From contig NC_045132.1 of NCBI RefSeq assembly GCF_007655135.1, forward strand, positions 25,290,354 to 25,354,353: a DNA stretch of 64,000 nucleotides, given 5' to 3'. Both the position numbers and the translations under genes were made by a program. Of the stretch, positions 1-10,622 are shown one piece after another (the stretch's first letter is position 1; each line of letters starts with the position of its first letter). Below the pieces are notes generated by a model. The model saw nothing but the letters and a program-made list of their open reading frames with translations, searched no databases and was not told the DNA's origin. This DNA is from Punica granatum. Lineage: Eukaryota; Streptophyta; Magnoliopsida; Myrtales; Lythraceae.

Positions 1-1886
1 GCTAATATCGGTATCGAAAATTAATGTGGAACAACTGGAGCAAGCAAGTGCCCTTAAGAACGACCTTTTTTTCTATATTTTTGGGCGGGGGTGGGGATTG
101 TTATTTTGTTTAGTAGGTGGGAAGGATTGTTGGCTTCGTGGCTACGTTTGGTTGTCGGGAATGGGGGGCAGTGACGCGAGACCTTTTTTCTTGTCGGAAA
201 GCGATTTGGGGTTTTGTCCAGAGTTTTGAGTGGCGGGGTGGTGGGGGGGGGGGGGCCTTCGGTGGAATGAGGAATTTATGAGAAGGCGTGCCCCCTTTCG
301 TTGAACGAATTCATTGCCTTTTGGACTCATTCCACATTATATATGATTCACAAATTAACTAATCTCTTTTGAAGGTTGGCTTGACGTTCAAGTTCGAATT
401 ATCATATATGAGAATACTTATTCATATCCGATCACGCATACGACCCGTGATCTCATGGAACATTTGTATCATGTGTGTGTGTGGATAATGAACACCTCTT
501 GATTAATATCAAGAGTAAACGTGTCGTCAGCTTGATTCTAATCACAAAACATTCCCTACTAGTTGTTGGGTGGCTAAACCATGGATTTAGATAACTACAA
601 ATTTTGGATTGCCATTTTTCCATCTGGGGTTTGTCCGTTTGTTATTGTTCGGAATTGGACTCTTGTGTGGGTGGGTTTGTCTCGAGGTCAAGGGTGGGAA
701 TCAATCAAATTGGAAAAGGAGGAGCGGTTTTGTTTGGATTATTCCAATGTCAGAAGAAGCCAAACATGTCCTTCCTAGCAAAGACAAACATTTGCCCCCT
801 CCAACAGCTTTGTGTGTGTTTTGTTTGTTTCCTAGCGGGGTGAGAGCGTGGGAATTGTCAGAAGAGACTTCCACGTACTTCCAAGGATTAGGACAAACCC
901 AACTAACCACAAAGAAAACAAAAGGTTTGTGTGTCTTTCACGCACAACGTTTCTTCCGCCTTTTGTTATGGCGGAAAGGGATAGAAATCCCAGTCCGCAT
1001 GGAGTGCTTACGTATCGGGACGTGGTGCGTTCTAGATCGCATGGTGGTCTTCCCATGACCGAAGACGAGTAGTTGTTTCAGCCTCGGAAGAATGGTGCGG
1101 ATGCTTACGAGGACGGGGAGTTTTTGTTGCTGCCGTAGCAACGGCTGCAGATATAAAGTTACTCGACGATACATCACTGCAACAAATACGAACAATCTAA
1201 GACAAGCAAAGCATTTGTGATAAAACAATCGAGTAACGAGTGCACCCTTGGCAGGAGAAATCTACAGAAATCTAACTGCTAAGCTTTCCATCATTATTCC
1301 ATTTTTCCCATAAGAGCATTCTACGAGGATTCTCCACAACGGCAAAGGTGCAGACTCAGTCGGTTTCCAGACGAGTTTTGGTAACAAACCTCAACTCGGG
1401 TGCCTACAACTTTGATTCAGCATCACCTATCAAAAGGTGGACAAACAAAACAAGTAATTATCGCTGGAAAATTTGACAGCTTAGTTGACAACTAATGCAA
1501 TGTAAATGACGACTGAAAAAACAAAGTTCAGTAAGGTTTGACAATACTTTTTTGACTGTTGTGTAAGATATTTGACAATCTCGTCCAGTGTCTCCTCAAT
1601 TTAAAAGAGAATTAATCTCATTGTAGTGAGGTGTAATCGTGTAGGGTAAGAAAAGAATTAGCACGAGAATGACCAGGAGAAGCAAAAGGGAAGTGGAATT
1701 AGAAAGAAATAGAAACGATAACCAAAAACTCCCATAGTGATTATTTATTCTCAAGATTACTTAATACTAAAGCCCATCCCTAATCGCCCACTAATGTGAA
1801 AGTCTAAACCTAAAATATGGGCCTAATGAGAGCCCAAGCCTCACTTGAAAATAAATACGATAAAAACACAACTAAAATAAAGTTAG
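1..1886. other. gene-free left flank
   Basis: No convincing gene is visible. There is a G homopolymer near 241-254. A short plus-strand reading frame at 969-1072 (34 codons beginning MAERDRNPS) has protein-like composition but no recognisable domain or splice partner. The segment nearest 1886 is presumably the 3' untranslated and downstream region of the minus-strand gene that ends at 1887. Confidence 0.5.
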
Positions 1887-4769
1887 TTAATGCTCCTGCA
1901 TCATAAAATCTGTATAATTTCTTGTGACATTTATAACAACAATGCCGAGACTCATTTTTTCTTGCATCTGAGACAGTAAAGAGAACAACTCACCAGCATT
2001 GCCATTTTGTCTGAGCTGTGAAAGGGCCACTGCAATCTTTGCACCAACTCGGGCATTGTTCTTCAGTAATTCAATGTCTGTTCCTTGTTAAGAAACTATC
2101 AGCCGACAAAATCAGATTTGACAGATAAAAGTAAAAAAAAAAAAATTCAACTCCCTTCGGGTTAGTAATCCACGTTGGCTTTTGCATCAGCTTTATGTGA
2201 TCCAGCATTCAATATCACCAAAAAGGAGGAGGAAAAAAAAATGAATTGCAAAAGTTTCATAAACAATCTGAAAGGATAATAGATGCTAACGAGGATCCTC
2301 CAGTCAGTTCATTCACTCTCTGGAGCAGGAATGGTGTTTCTGCACTTCCCGTGACATTCCTATCCCTGCGAGTGAAAATAAAGCTAAATGACATAAATCT
2401 CAAGTATATTCAGAGCAGGCATAAAAGAGAACTTTAAGTTTGGTATATCTTAATATAGTGATCAGAGGATAATACTTCACCTTGCTTCTTTAAGGGCCTG
2501 CTGAATAGCATTCTCAATTTTGATCCCAGAAGCAGCATGCTCTTTTGGAATTGGTACAGCAATCAGAATTCCACTTCCTAACTTCAGCATAGCATTGGCA
2601 TCTGCATCACATTTGATCATCCTTAATATGTAAGAATATATGTATAGGCTATACAGGTCAGCAAACAAATGTAAAGGATAATTGAGCTCACTTGCCTATG
2701 AGCCGAGCACATTCTTCAGGTGTATCTACACGGCAAGGAGCCTAGATTATCATTGAAGTTAGAAGAAGTATGAATAAATTTTACATCTGCACTCAAACAC
2801 AAGTTCCTATATGCAGACAAGGAGATGCTCCTGTTCATTGAATTGATCATTTGTGCTCTCTTCCATGTATCATAATTGACCTACTCTCGCACCACCTTTG
2901 TTGCATCAATAATTGAACAAAGAGTCTAAGTGCATAAGAAGCCATCACAAGAAAAGGTGAAAGAGAATGGAGATACCTTGCAGCCACTTTTTTCAGTGAA
3001 AAATGCCGGAAACTCATCAGTGCCAAATGCAGCAACACAGACTCCCTGAGTTTCCTGAATTGCAATTCCATTATAATTCATTGTAAGATAGTTTTGAAAT
3101 ATCATTACTGAACCAGGACCCAAGAATTACAGAAGAGAAAATCTACATACCAAATACTCAAGCGTCTTGGGAATGTCTAATATTGATTTTGGACCAGCAG
3201 AAATAACAGCCACAGTTGTTCTTCCAAGCTCAGTTAGATCAGATGATATGTCCATGGCTGAACACAGGGAAATAAAACTGTAAGAAGCAAATCTAACAGA
3301 AACAGGCAGAGAGCTCCTTAAGCTCCAAGTAGACACAAAGTGCCAAGTCCTCTGTGTTTGTGTGTGTGTGTGTGTGTCTCTCTCTTTTCTCTTTTTAATC
3401 TTAACAACAATTCCCAACAGGAAGTATACATAAAATTGATGTCTCCTCCTTATGGAAAAGAAGAATCTCACATTAAGTTCAATTGGCTTGCATTCATCAT
3501 ACACACGTCAACAAGAACTTACTATGCTCGCCGTGCCGATGGACTCCTCCTGTACCTCCAGTAGCAAAAACAGAAATTCCAACCTAAAGAAACAAAAGCA
3601 TCAAATGCAAGTAAAGATTAGCAACAGCTGAAACATAAGCTTTGCGATCAACTGCTATGTATTTGTAAAACAACTGGAAGAAGACAGAAGTCACCTTGGA
3701 AGCAAAAAACATGGTTGCGGAAACTGTTGTTGCACCATTGCCTCTAGCGGCCACCTAAATTAGTATGCGACATAAAAGTACTTCATGAAATTTCTCCATC
3801 ATAATTCAAAAAGGAATTGCATGGAAAACAAAAGCAGAAGCAGGTCATGCAGAATGACAGTTAAGGCACTTCATCCACAGAACAGATACACTACAAACAG
3901 ATACAGCTGTTGATGTCCCGGCAAGAAGCAAGAAATTGCAATTCTCATGCATTATTGGAGGAAGACCCATTTGGCTCCATTTCCAAAGCTAAAGCATGTA
4001 TACAAGAGTGACAATCATGCTGTCATTTGATACTATCTACGAAAACCATTCATGGATATCCATATGACGATTATGCTCGGTAGAGCTAAGAATTACTTGA
4101 CTAAAACTAGGAGAACTGCTCACCACATGGGCGATATCCCTCCGAGCGGTCTTTCTAACTTTGCTTCCCAGTATAGCGAGCTTCTTCAGATCCTCCATGC
4201 TCAGGCCTGCCCACCGGAAATGAGAACACTTGACATATATCATCATTCAGAATCCAAAAAAAAAAAAAAAGAAGAAAATGCTAGATGCAAGAGTGCAGTA
4301 GAAGCACCTATGCACGGAACGCCATCTAAGATGGCAATGGTTGCGGGAACTGCTCCATTCTCCCGCACGATCGATTCCAACTGCTTCGCAGTCTCGAAAT
4401 TCTGAGGATACGGCATCCCTAACCACAACACGAATTGAAAACCACATTTCATCTCCGAACCAGCGACAACCTTATGTAAAAGATTTCCGAAACATAGTAT
4501 TAGCAAAAGATATATACCATGAGATATGACAGTGGACTCGAGCGCCAAGACAGCCTTCCCGCTCGACAGAGCATCAGACACCTCCGGCGATATCTTGAAC
4601 AAGCTCTGCCAGAGGAGAGAAGATTGATCGAGCTGTCCCAGAATTGCCAGCTAATTTCCGACCAAGCTGATGGAACATAGGTTACCTTGTCGTAGATTGA
4701 TCCCTCCGGGGGCTGAAGGTGCCGATTGAAACGAGACAGACGAGAGAGAGCAGAAGAAGAAGACTCCAT
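1887..4769 (-). CDS. PUMY: pseudouridine-5'-phosphate glycosidase (PUMY/PsuG family), peroxisomal
   Basis: The enzyme cleaves pseudouridine 5'-phosphate to uracil and ribose 5-phosphate. In plants it acts in peroxisomes with a pseudouridine kinase. I resolve 12 in-phase exons: 4769-4686, 4605-4518, 4418-4308, 4206-4124, 3754-3695, 3583-3523, 3257-3151, 3054-2977, 2741-2696, 2601-2481, 2365-2280 and 2077-1887, giving about 371 aa. Family landmarks read in order: [92 protein letters not shown] and VPIPKEH. Residues 10-18 (RLSRFNRHL) fit the PTS2 signal R-L-x5-H-L, which supports the start at 4769. The exon 9 donor is GC, and the last intron looks U12-type. The last exon could also splice at a GTGAGT just after the SQL motif, so the C-terminus is uncertain. 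A LINE lies in its upstream region. Confidence 0.9.
2078..2279 (-). other. putative U12-type (minor spliceosome) intron in PUMY
   Basis: To keep the reading frame and the family spacing SLAS-N-I, this intron must begin TTATCCTTT and end in CAG. TATCCTTT at +2 to +9 is the U12 5' splice-site core. TTTCTTAAC at 2095-2087 resembles the U12 branch site, with the branch A about 10 nt from the 3' splice site. The +1 base is T rather than A or G, which is unusual. A U2 alternative (GT at 2266) would add five residues. Confidence 0.6.
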
Positions 4770-4883
4770 CGTCTGAACTCCTTTGGGAGAGGGAATGGAC
4801 GAATCGCCGGAATCGTTAGACGGAGAGTGGACTGAGAGGAGTACGTGCAGCTCACGCGTATCCCGGGGAGCGGGAGCGTACGG

Positions 4884-4895
4884 AATATATATAGG
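4884..4895 (-). promoter_or_regulatory. TATA box of PUMY
   Basis: On the minus strand this reads CCTATATATATT, about 115 bp upstream of the start codon. The LINE target-site duplication begins about 30 bp further upstream, so the core promoter appears to be intact. Confidence 0.55.
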
Positions 4896-4941
4896 AGGGA
4901 AATTTTGTGTATCAATCACAGCAAAATCTTAAATTGGGTTT

Positions 4942-7201
4942 TGAGGCCAAATTGTGGCTCTTAACTCTTCTAGAGAGAGAAAATACTCTGTTTTTCAGTC
5001 TTAATCTTGCAAAAACTTGATGAGAGAGTATTTTGAGAGGATTCTGGGTGAATTGTGATGGATACTGAGAGTAGCATTGATCGGGAAGTTGTGATGATTG
5101 GAGATCCAGTCAATGCACCTAGTGCAGAGGCGGATCCTGAGAATCACAGCTCTGCGTCTATGGTAGCAGAATCGGATGATTCGGGGAAGATAAGGCTGTT
5201 TGGTGATGCCGGGCAGCGGGCGAGTTTGCATTGTTTTCTTGCCGAGTTCATCTCCCCCGATCAAAGTGCGTTTGTGAAAGGTAAGACTATTGGAGACAAT
5301 ATTCTGATGGCACATGAACTTGTCAAGGGGTACCAAAGGGAGAGAATATCACCTAGGTGCACGATTAAGGCTGATGTTATGAAGGCCTTTGATTCTGTTC
5401 ATTGGGATTTTGTTGCGAATATATTTGAAGCTATTAACATGCCTAGTCAGTTCACTGGCTGGGTGAAGGAGTGCGTAACTGGATCGGTTTTTTCTATTAT
5501 TATGATTTTTATGAAGGGTGAACCTGATTCTCCGAGGACCATCATGGAGATACTTCACAGATTTTATAACATGTCTGGTTTGAAACTCAATCCTGCAAAG
5601 TCTGAACTTTACTGTGGTGGAATGAACAAAGAGGGAGTGCAGGAGCTGCTGAAGATCAGCAATTTTAGAAAAGGTTCTTTGCCTGTTCGTTATCTGGGTG
5701 TTCCTTAAATACCTGGAAGGCTTACTGACGAGGATTGTAGGTCTCTCGTTTACAAGATAACTCAAAGGATCGACTCATGGGCCTCGAGGAAGCTTTCTTA
5801 TGCTGGTAGACTTCAGTTGATCCAATCCGTCATTCATGCTGTCATGAACTTCTGGTGCAATGCCTTTGTATTGCCCAAGAAGGTTGTAAGAGCTGTGGAA
5901 CGAAAGTGTAAGGTCTATCTATGGAAAGGGAAGGAAGGAGATGCTAGGGGAGCTAAGGTCAAGTGGGATTCTGTATGCTTACCCAAGAAAGAAGGGGGGC
6001 TGGGGGTTAAAGATTTGTGTTCATGGAATTCAGCTTGTAACCTTGAATTGATTTGGCGCTTGTTGAGCAAATCAGGTTCAATATGGATTGCTTGGTTAAA
6101 TGCCAATATCATTAAAGGTAGAAGAAGCTTATGGTCACTCAAGGATTCTGGCAATTACTTGTATGCTTGGAGGAAAGTGCTAAAGCTTAGAGTACGAGTT
6201 TATTCTCGTTTTAGGTGGGAGTTGGTTGATGGCAAGTCTATTCTCTTTTGGTATGATAATTCGACTTCAGAATCTCCTCTCATAACCTTCCTATTCTGCA
6301 GCGTCTGAGGTTCTTCTTGTTAAATGTCAGGAGCTGAGGCATTGCAGAGGCTTAAGAAGGCAGAACCTCTATAACATCATCTTTGGCTCTTCCCTGACTG
6401 ATAGGATTGACAAGGTAGTTTGGCAAAGGGATACCGAAGGGAGATTCTCAATTGCAAGTGCCTGGAATGTATTGAGACGCAAGGAAGCTCGGGCGCAATG
6501 GCATAATCTTGTGTGGAAGGGCCCTGTAATTCCAAGACATAGCTTTATTAGCTGGTTTGCTATTCAAAACAAGCTTACTATGCTTGATAAAGTTGCTATT
6601 TGGAACACGGGTGTTGTTACTATTTGTCAACTTTGTAATGTGGAGGAGGAATGTAGAGACCATCTCTTTTCTGCTTGTAAATTTTACAAACTGGTATGGG
6701 CCAAAGTCTTGCAGGAAAGTGGAATTCACAAGTCTATAAGGGGTTGGAGTCGAGAATTAAACTGGGGCATTGAAAACCTGAGAGGGCTCTACTTCGGCTT
6801 GCTTGGAATGCCTACATATATTTTTTATGGAGGGCTCGGAATATGAAGATTTTTGAAGGTGAGATTCCATCTATTGAGGAAGTATGGGAGTTTATTCACA
6901 GTTCTGTCAAAGCAAGAATGTTGGGATGCAAAGATCTCCTCAGGAAGAGAAGAAACAATGTGCAGGATAACACACTGTTGAGATGTTATATTAGTTAGCT
7001 GTTCTGTTGGTTGTCTTGTTTTCCTATTTGCAGGAATTTCTGTTGCTTTGTGGGTGAGCCTATGTGTCTGGTTAGTGATGGATTTGTTTTGGATGAACTG
7101 TTCTACTGTATTGATATTGGGCCTTTTGGTCTTGTACTCTGAAGTTGTTTATCAATGAAGAGACTGCTGGAGCTCGTCCCCAAAAACAAAAAAAGAAAAA
7201 G
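4942..7201 (+). mobile_element. LINE (L1-type non-LTR retrotransposon), internally deleted, with target-site duplication
   Basis: The element is flanked by a 19-bp direct repeat, AAAATCTTAAATTGGGTTT, at 4923-4941 and 7202-7220. It ends in an A-rich tail (about 7186-7205). Its 5' leader and an ORF1-like N-terminus (from 5055) are joined directly to the reverse-transcriptase region. The catalytic YADD core is missing. The intact repeat, leader and A-rich tail show retrotransposition by a LINE machinery. The internal loss means the copy cannot be autonomous. Confidence 0.88.
5055..6846 (+). pseudogene. LINE reverse transcriptase / zf-RVT remnant
   Basis: Frame one (5055-5708) fuses about 75 residues of ORF1-like sequence to RT motifs (FISPDQSAFVKGKTIGDN, IKADVMKAFDSVHWDF). 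It then jumps past the YADD block to the C-terminal palm/thumb (MSGLKLNPAKSEL, RYLGVP). An in-frame TAA follows where a leucine codon is expected. The frame continues as IPGRLTDEDC and as a second open stretch (5817-6308) with KEGGLGVKDL. After a frameshift, a zinc-binding zf-RVT segment appears (6472-6846; HNLVWKGPVIPRHSFISW and a C-C-H-C pattern CQLC...CRDHLFSAC). It has at least one nonsense change, one frameshift and one large deletion. Confidence 0.88.
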
Positions 7202-7487
7202 AAAATCTTAAATTGGGTTTCATTGGAAATCTTGCCCTCATTTACCAATTTGATATAATCTCCTCCTTATAATTTTATAAATTATGCAATAAATTACTTA
7301 TATAGGCATGTAATTTGCGTTGTAATCACTTTAAAATTCGGGAGAGGATATGAACAGGTAAATTTTTCCAATCATTTTAACATTCTCGCGCCTGCCAATG
7401 CACGCATTCAGGCGCAATTGATCATCCCCTAGCCATTTTCAATCAAACATGTAACCCTCGCATGTCAGATCAACGGTGAAACGATTT

Positions 7488-7640
7488 ATTGGACTTATGT
7501 TGAGATTAACACATGTTCTGGATGGCATAACTTGGACTGCAAGTTCCGTCTCTTAACTTAGATTCATTGGACTTATGTTGAGATTAACACATGTTCTGGA
7601 TGGCATAACTTGGACTGCAAGTTCCGTCTCTTAACTTAAG
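7488..7640. repeat. two-copy 78-bp tandem duplication
   Basis: The unit starting ATTGGACTTATGTTGAGATT at 7488 recurs at 7566 with no visible difference over about 73 bp. The lack of divergence suggests a recent event. Confidence 0.9.
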
Positions 7641-7892
7641 TTTGGTTTGAGAGTATTGTTGCCGATGAAGAAGTATTGAAACAAAATTGCTAAAAAAATA
7701 AATGTTGACTCACTAACAAGTTAATATGTTTTAGTTTAAAACTGCTGAAAATAAAAAATACAATTATTAATACTTGAAATGGAATAAGTAAAAACAGATT
7801 TCATAAACACCTATTAATTTAATTGAGAAAATCACGTTTGCAACCGCAATTTTGACTCAAATCGTGATTTTAAAAACTCTAACCAAACACCA
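7638..7892. mobile_element. MITE-like inverted-repeat element
   Basis: An AT-rich segment of about 255 bp opens with TTTGGTTTGAGAG and closes with the near-complement CTCTAACCAAACACC. It has no coding content. The same TTTGGTTT type of terminus recurs at 36081-36380. Confidence 0.45.
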
Positions 7893-8132
7893 AATCTGCT
7901 TAAAATTATGGGAAAAGGTCATTATTGAACCCCTCACCGCACTCCCAGATGATCTCTTAATGTAATCTCCATAAGAAGAAAATCAGAATCCAATTTGAAC
8001 TTGACCAAAATTCATGATCCAGTAATGAATGAGATCACAAGGAGGGAAGAAAATACATCAAAATCAAACAACAATCCTATGGTAAATTAGATATATACTC
8101 GGATGCTAATTTCCTGATTGATTGATCGTAAT

Positions 8133-10622
8133 CTACTCGCTACCAATGAACTCTCCTTTTGAGTTCCATGGCCGACTCTCAAAGGACTTCCCCATCATGC
8201 TCCGCTTCTCATTAACAGTCCCGTCCTCGCACCGATACTCAGGGAAGTAGTCTAGGAAAGATTTGGTCCCCAAAGAATCAACCCCTTCGAAGAGGAAGTT
8301 CCTCACCACGTCCTGTGAAATCATCCGAGAGTAAGAGATTTTTATCCCAAGCAAGGGAATAGATTCCAGCGGAAGAAGATCATACCTTTGCTCGCGTCTC
8401 CCTGATCAATCTCTTCAGAAGTTGATGACCCGGGTCCTAAAAGGCAACATGAGGCAGAAACATGTGTCAAACTCCCCAAGTATTGCATGGGTTATAAAAG
8501 AAAGCTGATACTGAATTGCCAGTGCTTCTGGTCTCACTCGAGCAAATTATTTATGCAGTATAACACAGTAACATAATTGGGAAAAGTTTAAGATGAAGGA
8601 GAAAGTCGAGTCAAGCGTACCTTTTCTGCTCTCCATGTCAGATATCTATGTTGTGCTTCTCGATTGGCAGCAATTCGAGATGCATTGGTCTCCTTTTCTC
8701 CGAGGTCCATCAACAGAAGCCAAGCCTAAAAGCAGAAAAAGGTTCAACATAAAGCTAAAATTTGACCTAAAGAAGAGGAACATAAACGAGGATCTTGACG
8801 TGAAAGATTTGAAGTTACCTTGAGATAATCCTTGAACGCCGAGTAGAGAACATCTTGCATGTATTGACTAGAGTTGAACCTGGTCCATATAACGATTGGC
8901 GAGAAAAATTTCAGGGACTCACCAGTGAGTTTTCCACCCCATGGTAAAAGCTGCAGAGGATAAATCGTGTTAACTGACCTCAGAACTGTTGAAATTCAAT
9001 GCCTCTTGTCAGAAGGATAAATTAGTACTTCTAAAATTGCGGCATTTAGTAGATTCCATTTTGCACACCTCAGCATACTTAAGACCGAGAGGAAGCAGGC
9101 TCTCATAATATTTCTCCTTGTAATCTTCATTTTCGACTACATCATACAAAGGATTAAGGTCCCTGGAAACAGCTGGTAAAGCGTCAAAGTCTGAACATTA
9201 CAATAAGCCTCTCTTATAAGCAAAGAAGAAGTCGGCACTAAATATTGGAGGATCGTATCCGTACTTAGTGGCCAAAGCAGAACATAAAGTTTATGGTGGA
9301 AATTAAATATGCAGTGGTCACTTACAGGACAACTATGTTCGTCTTGGAAGCAGAGAAGAAGTTGGCACAAAATATCGGGAGATCATACTCTGATTCGGGA
9401 AATACAGCAAAATCCAAAACCTAGACAGATCATCTTCAGAGGAAAATATATATAGCTTCCAAATATATGATCAACAATCAAACAACAGGAACGTAGGAAA
9501 TACAAACTAAGCCCTTGGGCTTGCAGGGTGCTCAAGCGAATCGTGGGGATTCGTCGGGCGAAGCCCGGAGACTCCTAGAGATACAAACTAAGCAAGAGGC
9601 CTCAGCAGATCACTCTGAGGTCCGGTCTCATCTAATGCAACTGTGAAACCCAATGGATAGTTTTCCATGAATGGCGTGTCAATCCCTTTATGAATCCAAA
9701 CAAACTACAACTATTACTTAGTAAAACCATAACCAAAAAATCGAGAATCTGACCAACTTTTTTATGAGTCAGGGCGATCATACGCGAAACAAGCACTTAA
9801 TACCTGCATCCCGTCACTCCCTTCAATGCTCAAACTTCGAAGAAGTCTAACTTTGGGCGCCTTATATGACAACACTGCAAGGTCGGTTTTTCCATCCAAG
9901 GCCTTCATGGCACTGAACTTATCCTGCGAGTTCATAGCACATTAAACCTTCTTTGATAAAAACAGTGACCGAAATTTGGACAAAGTAGAAGACAGTTAGC
10001 AAGTAAAGAACACTCAAAGCGTAAAACAAATCACCCCTTTTTCCTCTCTCTCCACCTGAAAAGATTCATTCTTTGATCCCCAGTTGAACCCGTCTCAATT
10101 CCGACATGCTCTTCACCAAAAACCCGACAAAAAGTTCTAAACTTTCCCCGAAAATGGTTCCAATTCCCTGTTTTGAGAAGTGTTCTCTTGACAACATTAA
10201 GAACCACCCGAAGTGACATGGAATGCTCAAATGGCAAATGCCAACTTCTACCTGGACGTCTTCTAATTGAGTAGGGGAAGACGAACCCCACGGCCAGAAC
10301 AGAGCCCAGAAGTGGAAATGGAGCTTACCTGCAGAGGTGACGGGTCCAAATGGGTATGGCGTTTCGTCTCGTCCACGGCGAATTGGACGAACTTACGGTA
10401 AGAGAAACCAGAGGCCTGTGCCTGAACGGATGCTGAAGCTCTTCTGCTGACTCCTGCGCCATTAACGGGCAGAGCAATTCTGCTCAGTAAAGTGGACCCA
10501 GACCTCGAATTCCAGCGGAGGCTCGTCGAGGGAGGAGACTCCATCAATGGGTCATCTCCTCTCAGTTGCATCTGCCAACCCCAAAAGCTCGGCAGCTCAG
10601 TCGCTGTCGGAGCTATGCTCAT
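8133..10622 (-). CDS. HY2: phytochromobilin:ferredoxin oxidoreductase (HY2), plastid bilin reductase
   Basis: HY2 reduces biliverdin IXalpha to phytochromobilin, the phytochrome chromophore, in plastids using ferredoxin. Eight exons join in phase: 10622-10329, 9923-9804, 9420-9326, 9162-9069, 8950-8819, 8725-8621, 8436-8386 and 8312-8133, for 356 aa. Residues 1 to about 70 are rich in Ser, Arg and Ala, as in a transit peptide. The bilin reductase domain follows: FAVDETKRHTHLDPSPLQ, KFSAMKALDGKTDL, VRLLRSLSIEGSDGMQ, DLPIFCANFF, WGGKLTGESLKFFSPIVIW, NREAQHRYLTWRAEKDPG, and the C-terminal FLDYFPEYRCEDGTVN. All match the HY2 branch rather than red chlorophyll catabolite reductase. Intron 2 carries a short inserted repeat. 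No defect was seen. The ATG at 10622 gives a transit peptide of normal length. Confidence 0.95.
9500..9593 (-). mobile_element. short target-duplication-flanked insertion (truncated SINE-like) in HY2 intron 2
   Basis: About 68 bp (9513-9580) of GC-richer sequence is bracketed by a 13-bp direct repeat, ATACAAACTAAGC, at 9500-9512 and 9581-9593. Read on the minus strand it contains CTCCGGGCTTCGCCCGACGA, which recalls a pol III box B region as in plant SINEs. No A-tail is visible. The duplication is clear. The SINE label is an inference. Confidence 0.5.

Larger units (their letters stand above)
7221..8132. other. gene-free AT-rich spacer between the LINE and HY2
   Basis: No coding potential was seen. 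It holds a 78-bp tandem duplication (7488-7640) and an inverted-repeat element (7638-7892), listed separately. The last part is the 3' flank of HY2. Confidence 0.6.

Noticed and set aside
2078..2279. Ordinary U2 splicing with donor at 2266 for the last PUMY intron
   Set aside because: The donor context is weak and would insert five residues not expected in the family. U12-type signals fit better, though transcripts must decide.
2246..2437. Plus-strand frame over PUMY exon 11
   Set aside because: It is the antisense of a well-supported exon and has no domain.
3357..3385. (TG)n tract in PUMY intron as a regulatory signal
   Set aside because: An ordinary microsatellite in an intron, with no supporting context.
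4052..4529. Plus-strand frames opposite PUMY exons 3-4
   Set aside because: Antisense shadows of exons with clear family motifs.
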